Shown here: positions 15,351-24,502 of the stretch, in pieces | Layout: the number at the start of each line of letters is the position of its first letter | Numbering within the stretch: the stretch's first letter is position 1 | NCBI RefSeq assembly: GCF_016741775.1 | Contig: NZ_JAERRK010000007.1 | Span: 62,001-126,000 of the forward strand | DNA: 64,000 nt | Reading direction: 5' to 3' | Origin: Streptomyces actinomycinicus | Lineage (GTDB): Bacteria; Actinomycetota; Actinomycetes; Streptomycetales; Streptomycetaceae | The notes under the pieces: generated by a model | What the model was told of the DNA's origin: nothing | Databases searched by the model: none | The model's input: the letters and a program-made list of their open reading frames with translations, nothing else | Program-made: the position numbers and the translations under genes

Positions 15351-15521
15351 CTACCAGCGGTACCAGCGGCCCTTGCGGCCACCGCTGTCCGCCGTACGGA
15401 CGACGAAGCCCAGCAGCCAGACGACGAGCACGATCACCGCGATCCACCACAGTGCCTTCAGGGCGAAGCCCGCACCGAAGAGGATCAGAGCCAGCAGAAG
15501 AACCAGAAGCAGGGGAACCAT
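15351..15521 (-). CDS. Small hydrophobic membrane protein
   Basis: 56 residues. MVPLLLVLLLALILFGAGFA and WWIAVIVLVVWLLGFVV form two membrane helices, followed by a basic glycine-rich tail (GRKGRWYRW). This is a widespread Streptomyces hydrophobic protein (Lmo0937/DUF5670-like pattern) of unknown role, perhaps in envelope stress. The ATG at 15521 was chosen because AGGAGG lies 9 bases upstream. A longer start at 15542 has no such site. Confidence 0.8.
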   Translation of the reverse strand: MVPLLLVLLLALILFGAGFALKALWWIAVIVLVVWLLGFVVRTADSGGRKGRWYRW

Positions 15522-16113
15522 CGATATCAACCTCCTGGACACCGGATGCCCTTACCTCGCTACTACAAGCACACAAAAGGTGAGTTACTTTCATGGAGCA
15601 CGGGGCATATGCAGATACCGCGCCAGGCATGGTTCCCCCTGCCCCGCCCTTCACTCACGCGGTACCGGCTCGTGAGGTGCCTGGGCGGGCCGGTGGTCAG
15701 GGTGTGTCGCCGGAGTAGCAGATACAGCAGGCACCACCGGGCCCGGCGCACGCGACTCGTCGGCGCTCGGGTCGTTCAGGGCGCGGCCGCCCGGTCGGCG
15801 CGACAGCTCGGTCGACAGGGCGAGACCGCCACTCTGGTGGGGGCGCGGTGCCGCCCTGCTCCAGGCCACCGGTTGGGTACCGAAATCCAGGCAACGAGCC
15901 TTGCCGGTTCTCGGTGTACTGCAGACATGTCCGCGGACGTGAGCGGGATGCTCGAGTGCAGACCTCTGGCGTGGATCGTGGATCCTCGGGGAGGACGACG
16001 AAGAGGCGGTGTGGCATGCCGCCAGCAACCTCTTCACCGCGGCCTGCCGGAGGACGCTTCGAACGGGCTGCGAGCCGTGTTCGCCGTCTGGGGCGGGCCG
16101 CAGGCACCCGTCC
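15522..16113. other. Gene-poor stretch
   Basis: No supported gene. The part next to 15521 must hold the promoter of the small membrane protein and is relatively A/T-rich (about 15555-15600). The rest has long but featureless open frames. Confidence 0.45.
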
Positions 16114-17334
16114 CTAACAGTCCGGTGCCGACGAGCGGGCGGGTTCGTTCACGTCGGCGTCGCCGTCGTTCTGCGCGGCGGCGGTTCGGGGGTGCTCCGG
16201 CAGACGACGTGAGCCGATGGCTATGACGAGGGCGACCGCGATGCCCACGGCGATGCCGCTGCGCAGGGTGCCGGCCTCCGCGACGAAGCCGATCACCACC
16301 GGCCCGGCCAGCAGGCCCGTGTATCCCATGGCCGAGACTTGCGCGATGGCCGCGTCCGAGCGTCCCGGGGCGACCGCGCCCGCCACGGACATGGTCAGCG
16401 GGACGACGACGCACACGGTCAGCCCGGTGAGCCCAAATCCGGCGATCGCCACCGGTGCGGAGGGGGCCACCACCACCAGCAGGATGCCGAGGGCGGTGGC
16501 GAGGCCGGCGCCGGTGAGCAGGGAGCGTGCACCGTAGCGGGTCTGCACCCGGTCCGCGCACACGCGTCCGGAGAAGGTGGCGATCTCGAAGACGGGGTAG
16601 GCCACGGCGGCGAGCGCCGGGGAGGCCTGGAGGCAGCGGGTGAGCAGCAGGCCGCTCCAGTCGGCGGCCAGTCCTTCGATGAGCAGCGCGCAGAAGGCGA
16701 GCGCACCGATGGCGTAGACGATCCGGGGAAGGCCCTGCCTGCCGGAGGTGTGCTCCTCCTCGGCCGGCGCGTCGAGGTAGGTCCAGCCGAGCGCGCATGC
16801 GATCGGCAGTGCGGATGCCGCGACGGCCAGGACGGTGACCGTGTAGGAGACGCCTGCCGCGGCCAGCCCGGCGGCCAGCAGACCACCGGTCACCGCGCCC
16901 GCGCTCCACCCGGCGTGCATCCCGTTCATGAGCGGCCGGCCGGCAAGCCGCTCGACCAGACTGCCCTGGGCGTTCATCATCGCTTCGGCGATGCCTGAGG
17001 CCGCGCCGAAGCCTGTCGCGGCGGCGAGGAGCAGCGGGTAGGACGGGCTCAGTGCGATCAGTCCGACCGCGAGGGCGACGAGCGGGGCTCCGATCCGGAG
17101 CAGCAGCCGGTTCCCGAGGGTCGTAACCAGCCATCGCATGGACTGACTCGTCGCCAGGGCGGCCAGCCCCCAGCAGAGCACCACCAGGCCGAAGTCGCCG
17201 GTACTGAGGCCGACCTTGGCGGCCAGTCCGGGTATGCGGGCCGCGAGGACGCCGTTCACCATGCCGACCAGGGCGAAGGTGAGGACGGCACCGATGTGGG
17301 CGCGCCGCAGCACACCGGTCAAGGGGGTTCGCAT
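16114..17334 (-). CDS. MFS transporter
   Basis: A 406-residue membrane protein with about 12 hydrophobic helices and the MFS hallmarks GNRLLLRIGAP after helix 2 and GAASGIAEAMMNAQGSLVER in the middle of the N-terminal half. The latter sequence is typical of YbjJ-like and sugar/drug-exporter MFS proteins. ATG at 17334 has AGGAAG upstream. An extended start at 17454 adds 40 residues with no hydrophobic character. It lies divergent from the six-gene biosynthetic operon starting at 17823, so export of that product is a reasonable guess. Confidence 0.88.
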   Translation of the reverse strand: MRTPLTGVLRRAHIGAVLTFALVGMVNGVLAARIPGLAAKVGLSTGDFGLVVLCWGLAALATSQSMRWLVTTLGNRLLLRIGAPLVALAVGLIALSPSYPLLLAAATGFGAASGIAEAMMNAQGSLVERLAGRPLMNGMHAGWSAGAVTGGLLAAGLAAAGVSYTVTVLAVAASALPIACALGWTYLDAPAEEEHTSGRQGLPRIVYAIGALAFCALLIEGLAADWSGLLLTRCLQASPALAAVAYPVFEIATFSGRVCADRVQTRYGARSLLTGAGLATALGILLVVVAPSAPVAIAGFGLTGLTVCVVVPLTMSVAGAVAPGRSDAAIAQVSAMGYTGLLAGPVVIGFVAEAGTLRSGIAVGIAVALVIAIGSRRLPEHPRTAAAQNDGDADVNEPARSSAPDC

Positions 17335-17822
17335 GAAGTGTCTTCCTGTTCGGGCCGGCGGTCGCCGGGCTCCGCTCGACGACTGGGCGGCCACGGCGCC
17401 GGCGCTGTGGGCCATGACCGAGTGGATGCGGCCTGGCTGCCGAGGCAGCGTCATATCCGCGTCTGCCAGGGAAGTTTGCCGTAAGTCTTGCGTTGGACGC
17501 TAGATCATCTCGTAGTATCTTCACATCAGTTCGTGCCGGACGAGGGGGGCGTGGTAGGCGAGGTTTCTGGCTGATTTTCGTCACAGGGAGCAGGACAGGA
17601 ACCGTCCCTCGGTGACCCCGACGCCAGAGCAAACCCCAGCAGACCCGCTGTCAGCCCTGCCGGTTCACCAGTGCGGCCCCGTCCGGGGCGCCACCGCTGG
17701 AGCCGCATGCGCTCCGGCCGGCTTACCCGCACATGCGGCCGATCCTCCACCACCTGGAATGCCGGCCGCCCAACACTCCACCCCGCATCAAGCACGGGCG
17801 CGAACCAGCGCGCCCTGCGGAA
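17335..17822. promoter_or_regulatory. Divergent intergenic region between exporter and biosynthetic operon
   Basis: About 490 bp that must hold the promoters of both flanking genes. The most A/T-rich part is 17470-17530, with a TTGCGT (17488) and TAGTAT (17513) pair reading toward the operon at 19-bp spacing, a weak promoter candidate. No gene is supported inside it. Confidence 0.4.
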
Positions 17823-18887
17823 ATGAACGGACAAGGTGTGATCTCCCGACTGCACGACCCCACCGCCCGCGGTTTCGCCAGCGACAACTCCGCGGGCGTC
17901 CACCCCGACGTCCTCGCCGCGCTGACGGTGGCCAACGAAGGCCATCAGACGGCGTACGGCGAAGACGTCTACACGGCGCACCTCCAGCACGTCTTCCGTC
18001 AGCACTTCGGCGACCGGGCGACCGCGTATCCGGTGTTCAACGGCACCGGCGCCAATGTGCTCGGACTCCAGGCGATGAGCGCCCCCTGGGGCGCCGTGGT
18101 GTGCGCGGACAGCGCCCACATCCACACGGACGAGGCCGGCGCGCCCGAGAAGGTCGCCGGGCTGAAGCTGCTGACCGTCCCCACCCTGGACGGAAAACTC
18201 ACCCCCGCGCTCATCGAACGGCAGGCCTGGGGCTGGGACGACGAGCACCGGGCGCAGCCCAATGTCGTCTCGATCAGTCAGTCGACAGAACTGGGCACCC
18301 TGTACACGCCGGAGGAGACGGCCGCCGTCTGCGCCTGGGCCCATGACCGGGGCATGCTGGTCCACGTCGACGGCGCCCGGCTGGCCAATGCCGCCGCGGC
18401 CCTCGGCGTTCCGCTGAGAGCGCTGACCACCGATGCGGGCGTGGACGTCCTGTCCTTCGGCGGGACGAAGAACGGCATGCTGTACGGGGAAGCGATGGTC
18501 GTTCTCAACCCCGAGGCCGTCCGCAGCCCGGAGCGCCTGCGCAAGTCCACGGCGCAGCTCGGGTCCAAGATGCGCTTCCTGTCGGCCCAGTTCATCGCCC
18601 TGCTGGAATCCGACCTGTGGCTGCGCAACGCCCGCCATGCCAACGAGATGGCTCAGCTGCTGGCCGATGAGGTGCGTGACCTGCCCGGTGTGGACATCGT
18701 GCGGCCCGTACAGGCCAATGCGGTCTTCGCCGTGCTGCCTCCCGAGGTGACGGCCCGCCTGCAGAAACGATTCCGCTTCTATCTGCGGGACCAGTCGTCC
18801 GGCGAGGTCCGCTGGATGTGCGCCTACGACACCACGGAAGGCGACGTCCGCGCCTTCGCCGCCGCCATCGCCGAGGAACTGGCCTGA
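17823..18887 (+). CDS. Threonine-aldolase-like PLP enzyme
   Basis: 354 residues of the beta-eliminating lyase/threonine aldolase family (fold type I PLP). GFASDNSAGVHPDVLAAL and AYGEDVYT are the N-terminal family motifs. MLVHVDGARLANA carries the Asp that contacts the pyridine nitrogen, and SFGGTKNGM carries the PLP lysine, Lys216. Family members cleave or form beta-hydroxy-alpha-amino acids. As first gene of an operon with an amino acid:carrier protein ligase, it may make a beta-hydroxy amino acid building block. Start ATG 17823; a GTG at 17838 is the alternative. The gap to the next gene is 4 bp. Confidence 0.88.
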   Translation: MNGQGVISRLHDPTARGFASDNSAGVHPDVLAALTVANEGHQTAYGEDVYTAHLQHVFRQHFGDRATAYPVFNGTGANVLGLQAMSAPWGAVVCADSAHIHTDEAGAPEKVAGLKLLTVPTLDGKLTPALIERQAWGWDDEHRAQPNVVSISQSTELGTLYTPEETAAVCAWAHDRGMLVHVDGARLANAAAALGVPLRALTTDAGVDVLSFGGTKNGMLYGEAMVVLNPEAVRSPERLRKSTAQLGSKMRFLSAQFIALLESDLWLRNARHANEMAQLLADEVRDLPGVDIVRPVQANAVFAVLPPEVTARLQKRFRFYLRDQSSGEVRWMCAYDTTEGDVRAFAAAIAEELA

Positions 18888-18891
18888 CGAC

Positions 18892-20259
18892 ATGCCTCAC
18901 AACGGTGACACTCCGCGCCCTGAGCCGACGTACGTCTCCTTCACCGGCGCACGCTCCGCCGACGCGCACCTGACCTGGGGGCAGCAGGAGATCTGGGCCC
19001 TCATCGAGAAGGCCATCCCCCACGACGACGCCTACACCATCACCGGTTCCCTCCCCGTTCCAGGCGATCTGCGCCTCACGGAGACGCAGTGCCTGGAGGC
19101 GGTGTCCTTCTTCCTCTCGCGGCACGAATCCCTGCGCACCGTGTTTCCCCGGAGCGAGGACGGATCCCTGCGCCAGGTGGTCCTCGAGGAGGGAAGGCTG
19201 CCCGTCCAGATCGTCCACACGTCTCTCGACGGCGTGGCCGGGCAGAGCACGGCCCTGCGGGAATCCTTCGCGGCCCGCCCCTTCGACTACCACCAGGAAC
19301 TGCCGGTGCGCCTGGCCCTCGTGGTGGCACAAGGCCTGGTACGCAGCGTTGTGTACGCCTTCTCGCACCTGGCGGTCGACTGGTACGCCCTTCTGTACCT
19401 GGTCGACGAGGTCGAGCGCTACCTGCGGCACGGCGAGGAACTGCCGCCGGAGAGCACACTGACGACGCCGGTGGACCTGGCCCACTGGCAGGTGTCCCCC
19501 GAGGGGACGGCCAAGCGGGACCGCACTCTGCGCCACGTGGAATCGCTCTTCGGCGACCGGGCCCCGCTGGCGCTGCCCCCTGCCGTGGGCGGCTCCGCCG
19601 CCGGCGAGCACTACGTCCAGGCACGACTGCGGTCGCAGGCCGCCCACGAGGCAGCGGGACGGATAGCGCGAGGCACTGGTGTCAGCACCTCGGCGGTCCT
19701 CCTCGGGGCCACCGCCCTGCTGCTGCGGGACCTGACCGGGAGCACCCATGTCGACCTGCACCTGACGAGTTCGCAGCGGTTCGACCGACGCTCACGGACG
19801 ATGGTCGCGACCTTGATGCAAGAGTCGTACTTCTCCGTCGACGTGGACGGCGCCGATCTGCGGGAGGCCAGCCGGCGCTCCTGGCGCTCGGCTCTGACCG
19901 CCTACCAGAACGCCGGCTGCGACAAGGCCGGCATGGACGACCTGCTCGCCCGGCTCGCACAGGGCTCCCGGGATCCGCTGTGCATGTACTACTGCGTGAA
20001 CGACAGGCGCACCCGCCCCGAGTCGGCCCGACTCGGTGAGGGCGACGACGCCGACTGGGACGGCCTGCTCGGCAAGACGGTGCTCACCTGGCCCGAGGTC
20101 ACCGAACAGGAACCCTTCTACCTCGTCGTCGACAGTGACGGACAGCATCTCGACCTGTCCCTGACCTGCGACGTCCGGCACTTCCCCGCCACCACCGTGG
20201 AGCACTTCCTGCGCGGACTCGAACGCTCCATGGTCCATCTGGCCGGCGCCCTCGCCTGA
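18892..20259 (+). CDS. Stand-alone NRPS condensation-domain enzyme
   Basis: 455 residues, matching a single condensation domain. LTWGQQEIWALIEKA at the N-terminus is a C1-like motif. FSHLAVDWYALLYLVDEVE is the C3 region, with His159 and Asp163 of the HxxxD core (second residue Trp instead of Gly). VDLHLTSSQRFDRRSRTMVA resembles the C5 segment. It should join an aminoacyl or acyl group on the carrier protein two genes downstream to an amine or hydroxyl acceptor. There is no adenylation or carrier domain in the same chain, so it acts in trans. It sits tightly within the operon. Confidence 0.88.
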   Translation: MPHNGDTPRPEPTYVSFTGARSADAHLTWGQQEIWALIEKAIPHDDAYTITGSLPVPGDLRLTETQCLEAVSFFLSRHESLRTVFPRSEDGSLRQVVLEEGRLPVQIVHTSLDGVAGQSTALRESFAARPFDYHQELPVRLALVVAQGLVRSVVYAFSHLAVDWYALLYLVDEVERYLRHGEELPPESTLTTPVDLAHWQVSPEGTAKRDRTLRHVESLFGDRAPLALPPAVGGSAAGEHYVQARLRSQAAHEAAGRIARGTGVSTSAVLLGATALLLRDLTGSTHVDLHLTSSQRFDRRSRTMVATLMQESYFSVDVDGADLREASRRSWRSALTAYQNAGCDKAGMDDLLARLAQGSRDPLCMYYCVNDRRTRPESARLGEGDDADWDGLLGKTVLTWPEVTEQEPFYLVVDSDGQHLDLSLTCDVRHFPATTVEHFLRGLERSMVHLAGALA

Positions 20260-20301
20260 CCGCGGCGTCGGCGCTCCGCACAACCGAAAGATCGCAACAC
20301 G

Positions 20302-21177
20302 ATGGAAGATTCCGACTTCGGCTCGATGCTCGCCCGGCTCTCCGAGAAGTCGCGCAACGAGTACTACAACCCCTACACCAAGTTCTCCTGGCCCGACTCG
20401 GTTTCCGAGGACGCCTGGTGGATGAACCCGGAATACCTCACCGTCCACGGCACCGGGCTCGTGGAGGACGAGCGAACCCTCAAGGCCCTCGCGCGCTACG
20501 AGACCGTCAACTTCTTCAGCCTGCACGTCCACGGCATCCGCGAGCTGATGATCGAGGTGGCCAAGCGGATCCACACGCCCGACTTCGCCGACTACAACGA
20601 GTACCTGCACCACTTCATCGGTGAGGAGAACGCCCACATGTGGTTCTTCGCCGAGTTCTGCTACCGGTACACGGGCGGTATCTACCCCGAGGCCGCCTCC
20701 CCGCTCAGGAGGGAGGGCCACGGTGACCTCTGGGACGACGTCGTCGTCTTCTCCCGGATCCTCATCTTCGAAGAGATCTTCGACTACTTCAACAGCCGGA
20801 TGGGCAAGGACCAGCTGATCCCGGACATCCTGCGCGAGATCCACGCGGCTCATCACCACGACGAGAGCCGGCACGTCGCCTTCGGCAAGCAGCTCGTCAA
20901 GCGTCTGCACCAGCGGGCCTGCGCGGCCGACCCCGAGCGGCGCGACGAGATCGAGAAGTACATCAAGGACTACATGACCTACTCGGTGCGCAGCCTGTAC
21001 AACCCGCAGGCGTTCCGGGACGCCGGGGTGGACAAACCCCTGGAGGTCCGCCGCAAGGCGATGCAGCATCCGGTGCGCGAGGCCTTCCACGTCCGGGTGA
21101 TGGCCCGGGTGGACAGGTTCTTCGTCGCGAGCGGCATCTTCGGGACCCCGTGGGGGGAGGGCCATGTCAGCGCCTGA
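20302..21177 (+). CDS. AurF-like non-heme diiron oxygenase
   Basis: 291 residues of the ferritin-like diiron N-oxygenase family (AurF/CmlI type). The iron ligands are visible as HHFIGEENAHMWFFAEF (E-x-x-H), FEEIFDYF and HHHDESRHVAFG (E-x-x-H). Known relatives oxidise amines to hydroxylamines, nitroso or nitro groups, some acting on carrier-protein-bound substrates. It lies directly before the carrier protein and its loading ligase, with which it overlaps by 14 bp. N-oxidation of the tethered amino acid is therefore the natural hypothesis, though C-hydroxylation is possible. Confidence 0.85.
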   Translation: MEDSDFGSMLARLSEKSRNEYYNPYTKFSWPDSVSEDAWWMNPEYLTVHGTGLVEDERTLKALARYETVNFFSLHVHGIRELMIEVAKRIHTPDFADYNEYLHHFIGEENAHMWFFAEFCYRYTGGIYPEAASPLRREGHGDLWDDVVVFSRILIFEEIFDYFNSRMGKDQLIPDILREIHAAHHHDESRHVAFGKQLVKRLHQRACAADPERRDEIEKYIKDYMTYSVRSLYNPQAFRDAGVDKPLEVRRKAMQHPVREAFHVRVMARVDRFFVASGIFGTPWGEGHVSA

Positions 21178-21427
21178 CAGCGAGGCCATGGAAGCCGTGA
21201 CCGACTTCCTGCGCAAGTGCAACCCGTCGGCCGACAGCGTCGACTGGGACTGTGACCTCATCGACGCCCGCATCCTCGACTCGCTCACCTTCGTCGAGTT
21301 CCTGCTGCTGATGGAGGAGTTCAGCGGTGGTCCCATCGACCTGGGGACCACGGACGTGGCGAACTTCCGCACCCTGAACCGCATCAGCGCGTTCCTCACC
21401 AAGGCAGGCACCCATGAGCAGCCCTAG
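21164..21427 (+). CDS. Acyl (aminoacyl) carrier protein
   Basis: 87 residues. DARILDSLTFVEFLLLMEEF holds the phosphopantetheine site at Ser40 (LDSL). The small acidic helical fold is typical of discrete carrier proteins that accept amino acids from SerRS-like ligases. ATG at 21164 has GGGGGGAGG upstream. It overlaps both neighbours by 14 bp, so translation of oxygenase, carrier and ligase should be coupled. Confidence 0.9.
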   Translation: MSAPDSEAMEAVTDFLRKCNPSADSVDWDCDLIDARILDSLTFVEFLLLMEEFSGGPIDLGTTDVANFRTLNRISAFLTKAGTHEQP

Positions 21428-22289
21428 CGCAGCCGCGGTTCCGCCGGTCGGTGTCACCGACGGCCTGGTCACCCTCGGCCCCGAGGCCGTCCGCCTGCGT
21501 ACGGCGCTGGACGCGGTCTTCAGCCGGTGGGCGGCCACCGCGGGGGCCGCTGACGTCCTGTTCCCGCCGCTGATCAAGGTGGCGGACCTGGCGCGGTTCG
21601 ACTACTTCGTCAACTTCCCGCACCTCGCACTGGCGGCGGCTCCCGTCAGCCCGCACAGCGCGCAGGAACTGCCTCGCCACCCGGCCGAGCCGGACAGCAG
21701 GCTGACCCCCGGTCAGCTGGACGAGGCGGGACTCGTCCTGCCGTCCGCCGCCTGCTACAACGCCTACCTGTCCCTGGTCGGCAGCCGGCTCGGACAGCCC
21801 GTCCGGATCACCACGATCGCCCAGTGCTTCCGCCGCGAGAACGAGTACAGCGGGCTGCGCCGCCTGCACGGCTTCACCATGCGGGAGATCATCGCGGTGG
21901 GCGACGCGGAGACGGTCCGCAACCACCTCGGTGTGCACAAGGAGCTGATCGGGCGGTTCGCCGAACACCTCGGTCTGAAGCTGACCAGCGACGTGGCCAC
22001 GGATCCGTTCTTCGACAGCAACGGCTCACGCGCCGTCATGCAGCGGCTCTTCCCGACCAAGGAGGAGTTCCTGAGCGAATCCGGTCTCGCCATCGCCTCG
22101 GTCAACTACCACCGCAACTTCTTCGGCGAGCGCGCCGACATCCTGGTGGCCGGGGAACAGGCCCACACCTCCTGTGTGGCCTTCGGTGTCGAACGTTGGC
22201 TGCACGTCCTCGCCGAGCACTTCCACGGTGACTGGGCCGCCGCCGAAGACGCCGTACGCTCCTTCGGGCCGGCGGAGGAAGAGCGGTGA
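21414..22289 (+). CDS. Amino acid:[carrier protein] ligase (seryl-tRNA-synthetase-like)
   Basis: 291 residues resembling the class II aminoacyl-tRNA synthetase catalytic core without the tRNA-binding arm. VLFPPLIKVADL, VLPSAACYNAYLSLVGSR, ITTIAQCFRRENEYSGLRRL with HGFTMREIIAVG (motif 2 region) and EQAHTSCVAFGVERWLHVLA (motif 3) are visible. Relatives (Bll0957 type) activate glycine, alanine or similar small amino acids with ATP and load them on a discrete carrier protein. The carrier protein gene overlaps its start, an exact match to that arrangement. The substrate cannot be read from the sequence with confidence. Confidence 0.88.
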   Translation: MSSPSAAAVPPVGVTDGLVTLGPEAVRLRTALDAVFSRWAATAGAADVLFPPLIKVADLARFDYFVNFPHLALAAAPVSPHSAQELPRHPAEPDSRLTPGQLDEAGLVLPSAACYNAYLSLVGSRLGQPVRITTIAQCFRRENEYSGLRRLHGFTMREIIAVGDAETVRNHLGVHKELIGRFAEHLGLKLTSDVATDPFFDSNGSRAVMQRLFPTKEEFLSESGLAIASVNYHRNFFGERADILVAGEQAHTSCVAFGVERWLHVLAEHFHGDWAAAEDAVRSFGPAEEER

Positions 22290-23293
22290 AGCGACTGCGG
22301 ATGCCCGCGGAGTGGGAACGGCACGAGGCCTGCCTGATCGCCTGGCCCACCCGTGAGTCGCTGTGGGGCGAGAGCTTCACGGCTGTCGAAGGGGAGTACG
22401 CCGCCGCGGTACGCGCCATCGCCGCGTTCGAGCCGGTGACCGTGGTCGTCCCGCCGGGCAGCGCGGACCGGGTCAGGTCCCTGTGCGACGTGGAGATCAC
22501 CACCGTCGAGATTCCCATGGACGACTCGTGGCTCAGGGGTTCGGGGCCCATCTTCGTCCACGGGCCGCGGGGCCGGGTCGGAGTGGACTTCCGCTTCAAC
22601 TCCTTCGGTGGCCGCTTCCACCCCTATGACCAGGACGACAAGGTCAGCGAGCGGCTGCTGCTTGAACTGGGCATCGAGCGGCGCGCCACGATGACCGTGC
22701 TGGAGGGCGGGGCGATCAGCGTCGACGGAGAGGGCACGCTCATCGCCACCGAGCAATGCGTGCTCAATCCCAACCGCAATCCGCGGCTCGGCCGGGAGGA
22801 CATCGAGGCCGAGTTCGCCGCCCTGCTGGGTGTGACCAAGGTGATCTGGATTCCGTACGGCCATCTGGCGGGGGACACCGACGGCCACGTCGACCATGTC
22901 TGCCAGTTCGCCGGGCCGGGACGAGTGGTCGTCGAGGCCTGCGGCGACCCCGGTCGTCCGGACCATCTCCGGCTCAAGGCCAACCGCGCCGTCCTGGAGG
23001 GGGCGAGGGACGCGGGCGGGCGGAGCCTGGACATCTTCGAGCTGCCGCCCCAGCAGGAGATCCAGGTGTTCGGCCAGCGTGCGGTGGTGAACTACATGAA
23101 CTTCTACGTCGCCAACGGCGGAGTGGTCATGCCGCTGGCCGGTACCGACGCCGACGAGGAGGCGCTCGCCGCCGCGGCCCGCGCTTTCCCCGACCGGCGT
23201 GTGGTCGGTGTCGAGGCACGGGCGCTCGCCCTGGGTGACGGCGGGATCCACTGCATCACCCAGCAGTTGCCGGCCGAGCCCGTCCAGAACTGA
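22286..23293 (+). CDS. Agmatine deiminase-like enzyme with an altered active-site motif
   Basis: 335 residues of the agmatine/peptidylarginine deiminase family. MPAEWERHEACLIAWPTRES and VLEGGAISVDGEGTL are present, as are GHLAGDTDGHVDHVCQF, with the His and Asp, and GGIHCITQQ, with the nucleophile Cys323. The family motif WxRDxGP is WLRGSGP here: the guanidinium-binding Asp is Gly85, a single-base GAT to GGT difference. The enzyme may therefore act on an unusual substrate or in reverse as an amidinotransferase-like step, or be inactive. It overlaps the ligase by 4 bp (GTGA) and is last in the operon. Confidence 0.88.
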   Translation: MKRLRMPAEWERHEACLIAWPTRESLWGESFTAVEGEYAAAVRAIAAFEPVTVVVPPGSADRVRSLCDVEITTVEIPMDDSWLRGSGPIFVHGPRGRVGVDFRFNSFGGRFHPYDQDDKVSERLLLELGIERRATMTVLEGGAISVDGEGTLIATEQCVLNPNRNPRLGREDIEAEFAALLGVTKVIWIPYGHLAGDTDGHVDHVCQFAGPGRVVVEACGDPGRPDHLRLKANRAVLEGARDAGGRSLDIFELPPQQEIQVFGQRAVVNYMNFYVANGGVVMPLAGTDADEEALAAAARAFPDRRVVGVEARALALGDGGIHCITQQLPAEPVQN

Positions 23294-23334
23294 GCAGCGC
23301 GTCCCGGGCCCCAGGGCCCGGGACGACGCGCTGC
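23294..23334 (+). terminator. Terminator hairpin of the biosynthetic operon
   Basis: An 11-bp perfect stem (23301-23311 with 23314-23324) with outer agcgc/gcgct pairing begins right at the deiminase stop codon. It has no T tract. It marks the end of the six-gene operon. Confidence 0.75.
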
Positions 23335-23836
23335 GGCGCAGGATGTCTCCCACCGCACGGGCGCCTCACTCCGGGGACTTCACAGAGGAGGTGGCGGCTG
23401 GGAAGCAGTCCCTGCAGGACGCATTGACCGTTGAGACGGTCTGACCCCGGCCGGGTTCCGTTTGCCGGACGGGCAGGAATCATGCCCTCGGTCGGCTCGC
23501 GGGGCATCCGCCCGGGGACGAAAAGGGCGACGAGAAGGGCGGCGAGCACGGGCCGGCGTCCCTCGGGCAGTCCTCGGAAGACGTCACCCGCTCACACCAC
23601 CTGCAGAGCAAGTAAGCCCGTGCGCCGGCTGCGTCGAGGCGCCTCACTGCTTCGGCCGCGGCCTCGAAACACGTCCGGGGCGACAACCGCCGTCGGGTCG
23701 GCTCCAAGAAGCCGCTTGCTTCGCCATGCGCATCACGACCTGTTCCACGCAGGCTCAGAGCCGGCCGGCCGGTCGTACGGACGGCGCAGTGCCGCCCGGG
23801 AGGCGCCGTTCGAGGACCACCACGCGAGAGCGGCAC
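23335..23836. other. Gene-poor stretch
   Basis: About 500 bp between the operon terminator and the TetR gene. No reading frame has support, and no repeat or RNA was recognised. Confidence 0.45.
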
Positions 23837-24472
23837 TCATGCAACGGCGTAGTGCCCGAGGGCCGGTTCGAGCAGGCCGAAGGCCTCGGCGGCCTCGTCC
23901 GCGACGACTGCGGCGATCTCGTCGTTCGTGCGGCCCGCGAGGGTCAGGTCCTGGATGCGGTGGAACAGGACGCGGTGCACCGCTGCGAGGAGGGCCGCGG
24001 CGGTGCGCGCGGTGATGTCGTCAGGGGACGAACCGGTGGCATCGGCGAGGGCGGCTGCGAGTGCTTCTTCCCGCCGGTCGTGCAGCGTGCGCAGGCAGGC
24101 CGAGAGGGTCGGGCTCTCGTGGATCATCCGGGAGAAGTCCGGGCCGGCGAAGCCGACGACCGGATCCTGGGCGGCGACGCCCGCCTCTGCCGTACGGCGC
24201 AGCGCGCTCAGGGCGGACTCCCCGGTGCGGCGGGAGCTCACGGCCTCGGCCAGGCTCGCCACGAACGCGTCCTGGTGGTCGAGGGCCATGTCCTCCTTGC
24301 GCGGGAAGTAGTTGGTCACCGTCTTCTTGGCGACCCGGGCGGCGGTGGCGATCTCGGCGATGGTCGTCGACTCGAAGCCCTGCGCCATGAAGAGGCGGGT
24401 GGCGTGGTCGGAGATCAGCTGCCGGGTCTCGCGCTTCTTGGACTCGCGCAGCCCCGCGGTCTCGATACTCAT
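23837..24472 (-). CDS. TetR family transcriptional regulator
   Basis: 211 residues. The N-terminal HTH reads ATRLFMAQGFESTTIAEIAT and ARVAKKTVTNYFPRKEDM, the classic TetR signature. The C-terminal ligand and dimer domain is helical. It is transcribed divergently from the VOC and RibD/DHFR-like genes. The 17-bp palindrome in the gap (24531-24547) is the likely operator, so it probably represses both itself and the two-gene operon until a small toxic ligand appears. Confidence 0.93.
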   Translation of the reverse strand: MSIETAGLRESKKRETRQLISDHATRLFMAQGFESTTIAEIATAARVAKKTVTNYFPRKEDMALDHQDAFVASLAEAVSSRRTGESALSALRRTAEAGVAAQDPVVGFAGPDFSRMIHESPTLSACLRTLHDRREEALAAALADATGSSPDDITARTAAALLAAVHRVLFHRIQDLTLAGRTNDEIAAVVADEAAEAFGLLEPALGHYAVA

Positions 24473-24502
24473 GGAGCAATCTTACGCCAGTAGCAAGTTT
24501 AT

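Noticed and set aside
19792..21411. 539-codon minus-strand open frame across the biosynthetic operon
   Set aside because: It spans three recognisable plus-strand genes and has no family features of its own.
17823..23293. Azomycin, chloramphenicol or valanimycin cluster
   Set aside because: Individual families overlap (aldolase-like, diiron oxygenase, SerRS-like), but the other diagnostic genes of those pathways as I know them are absent.
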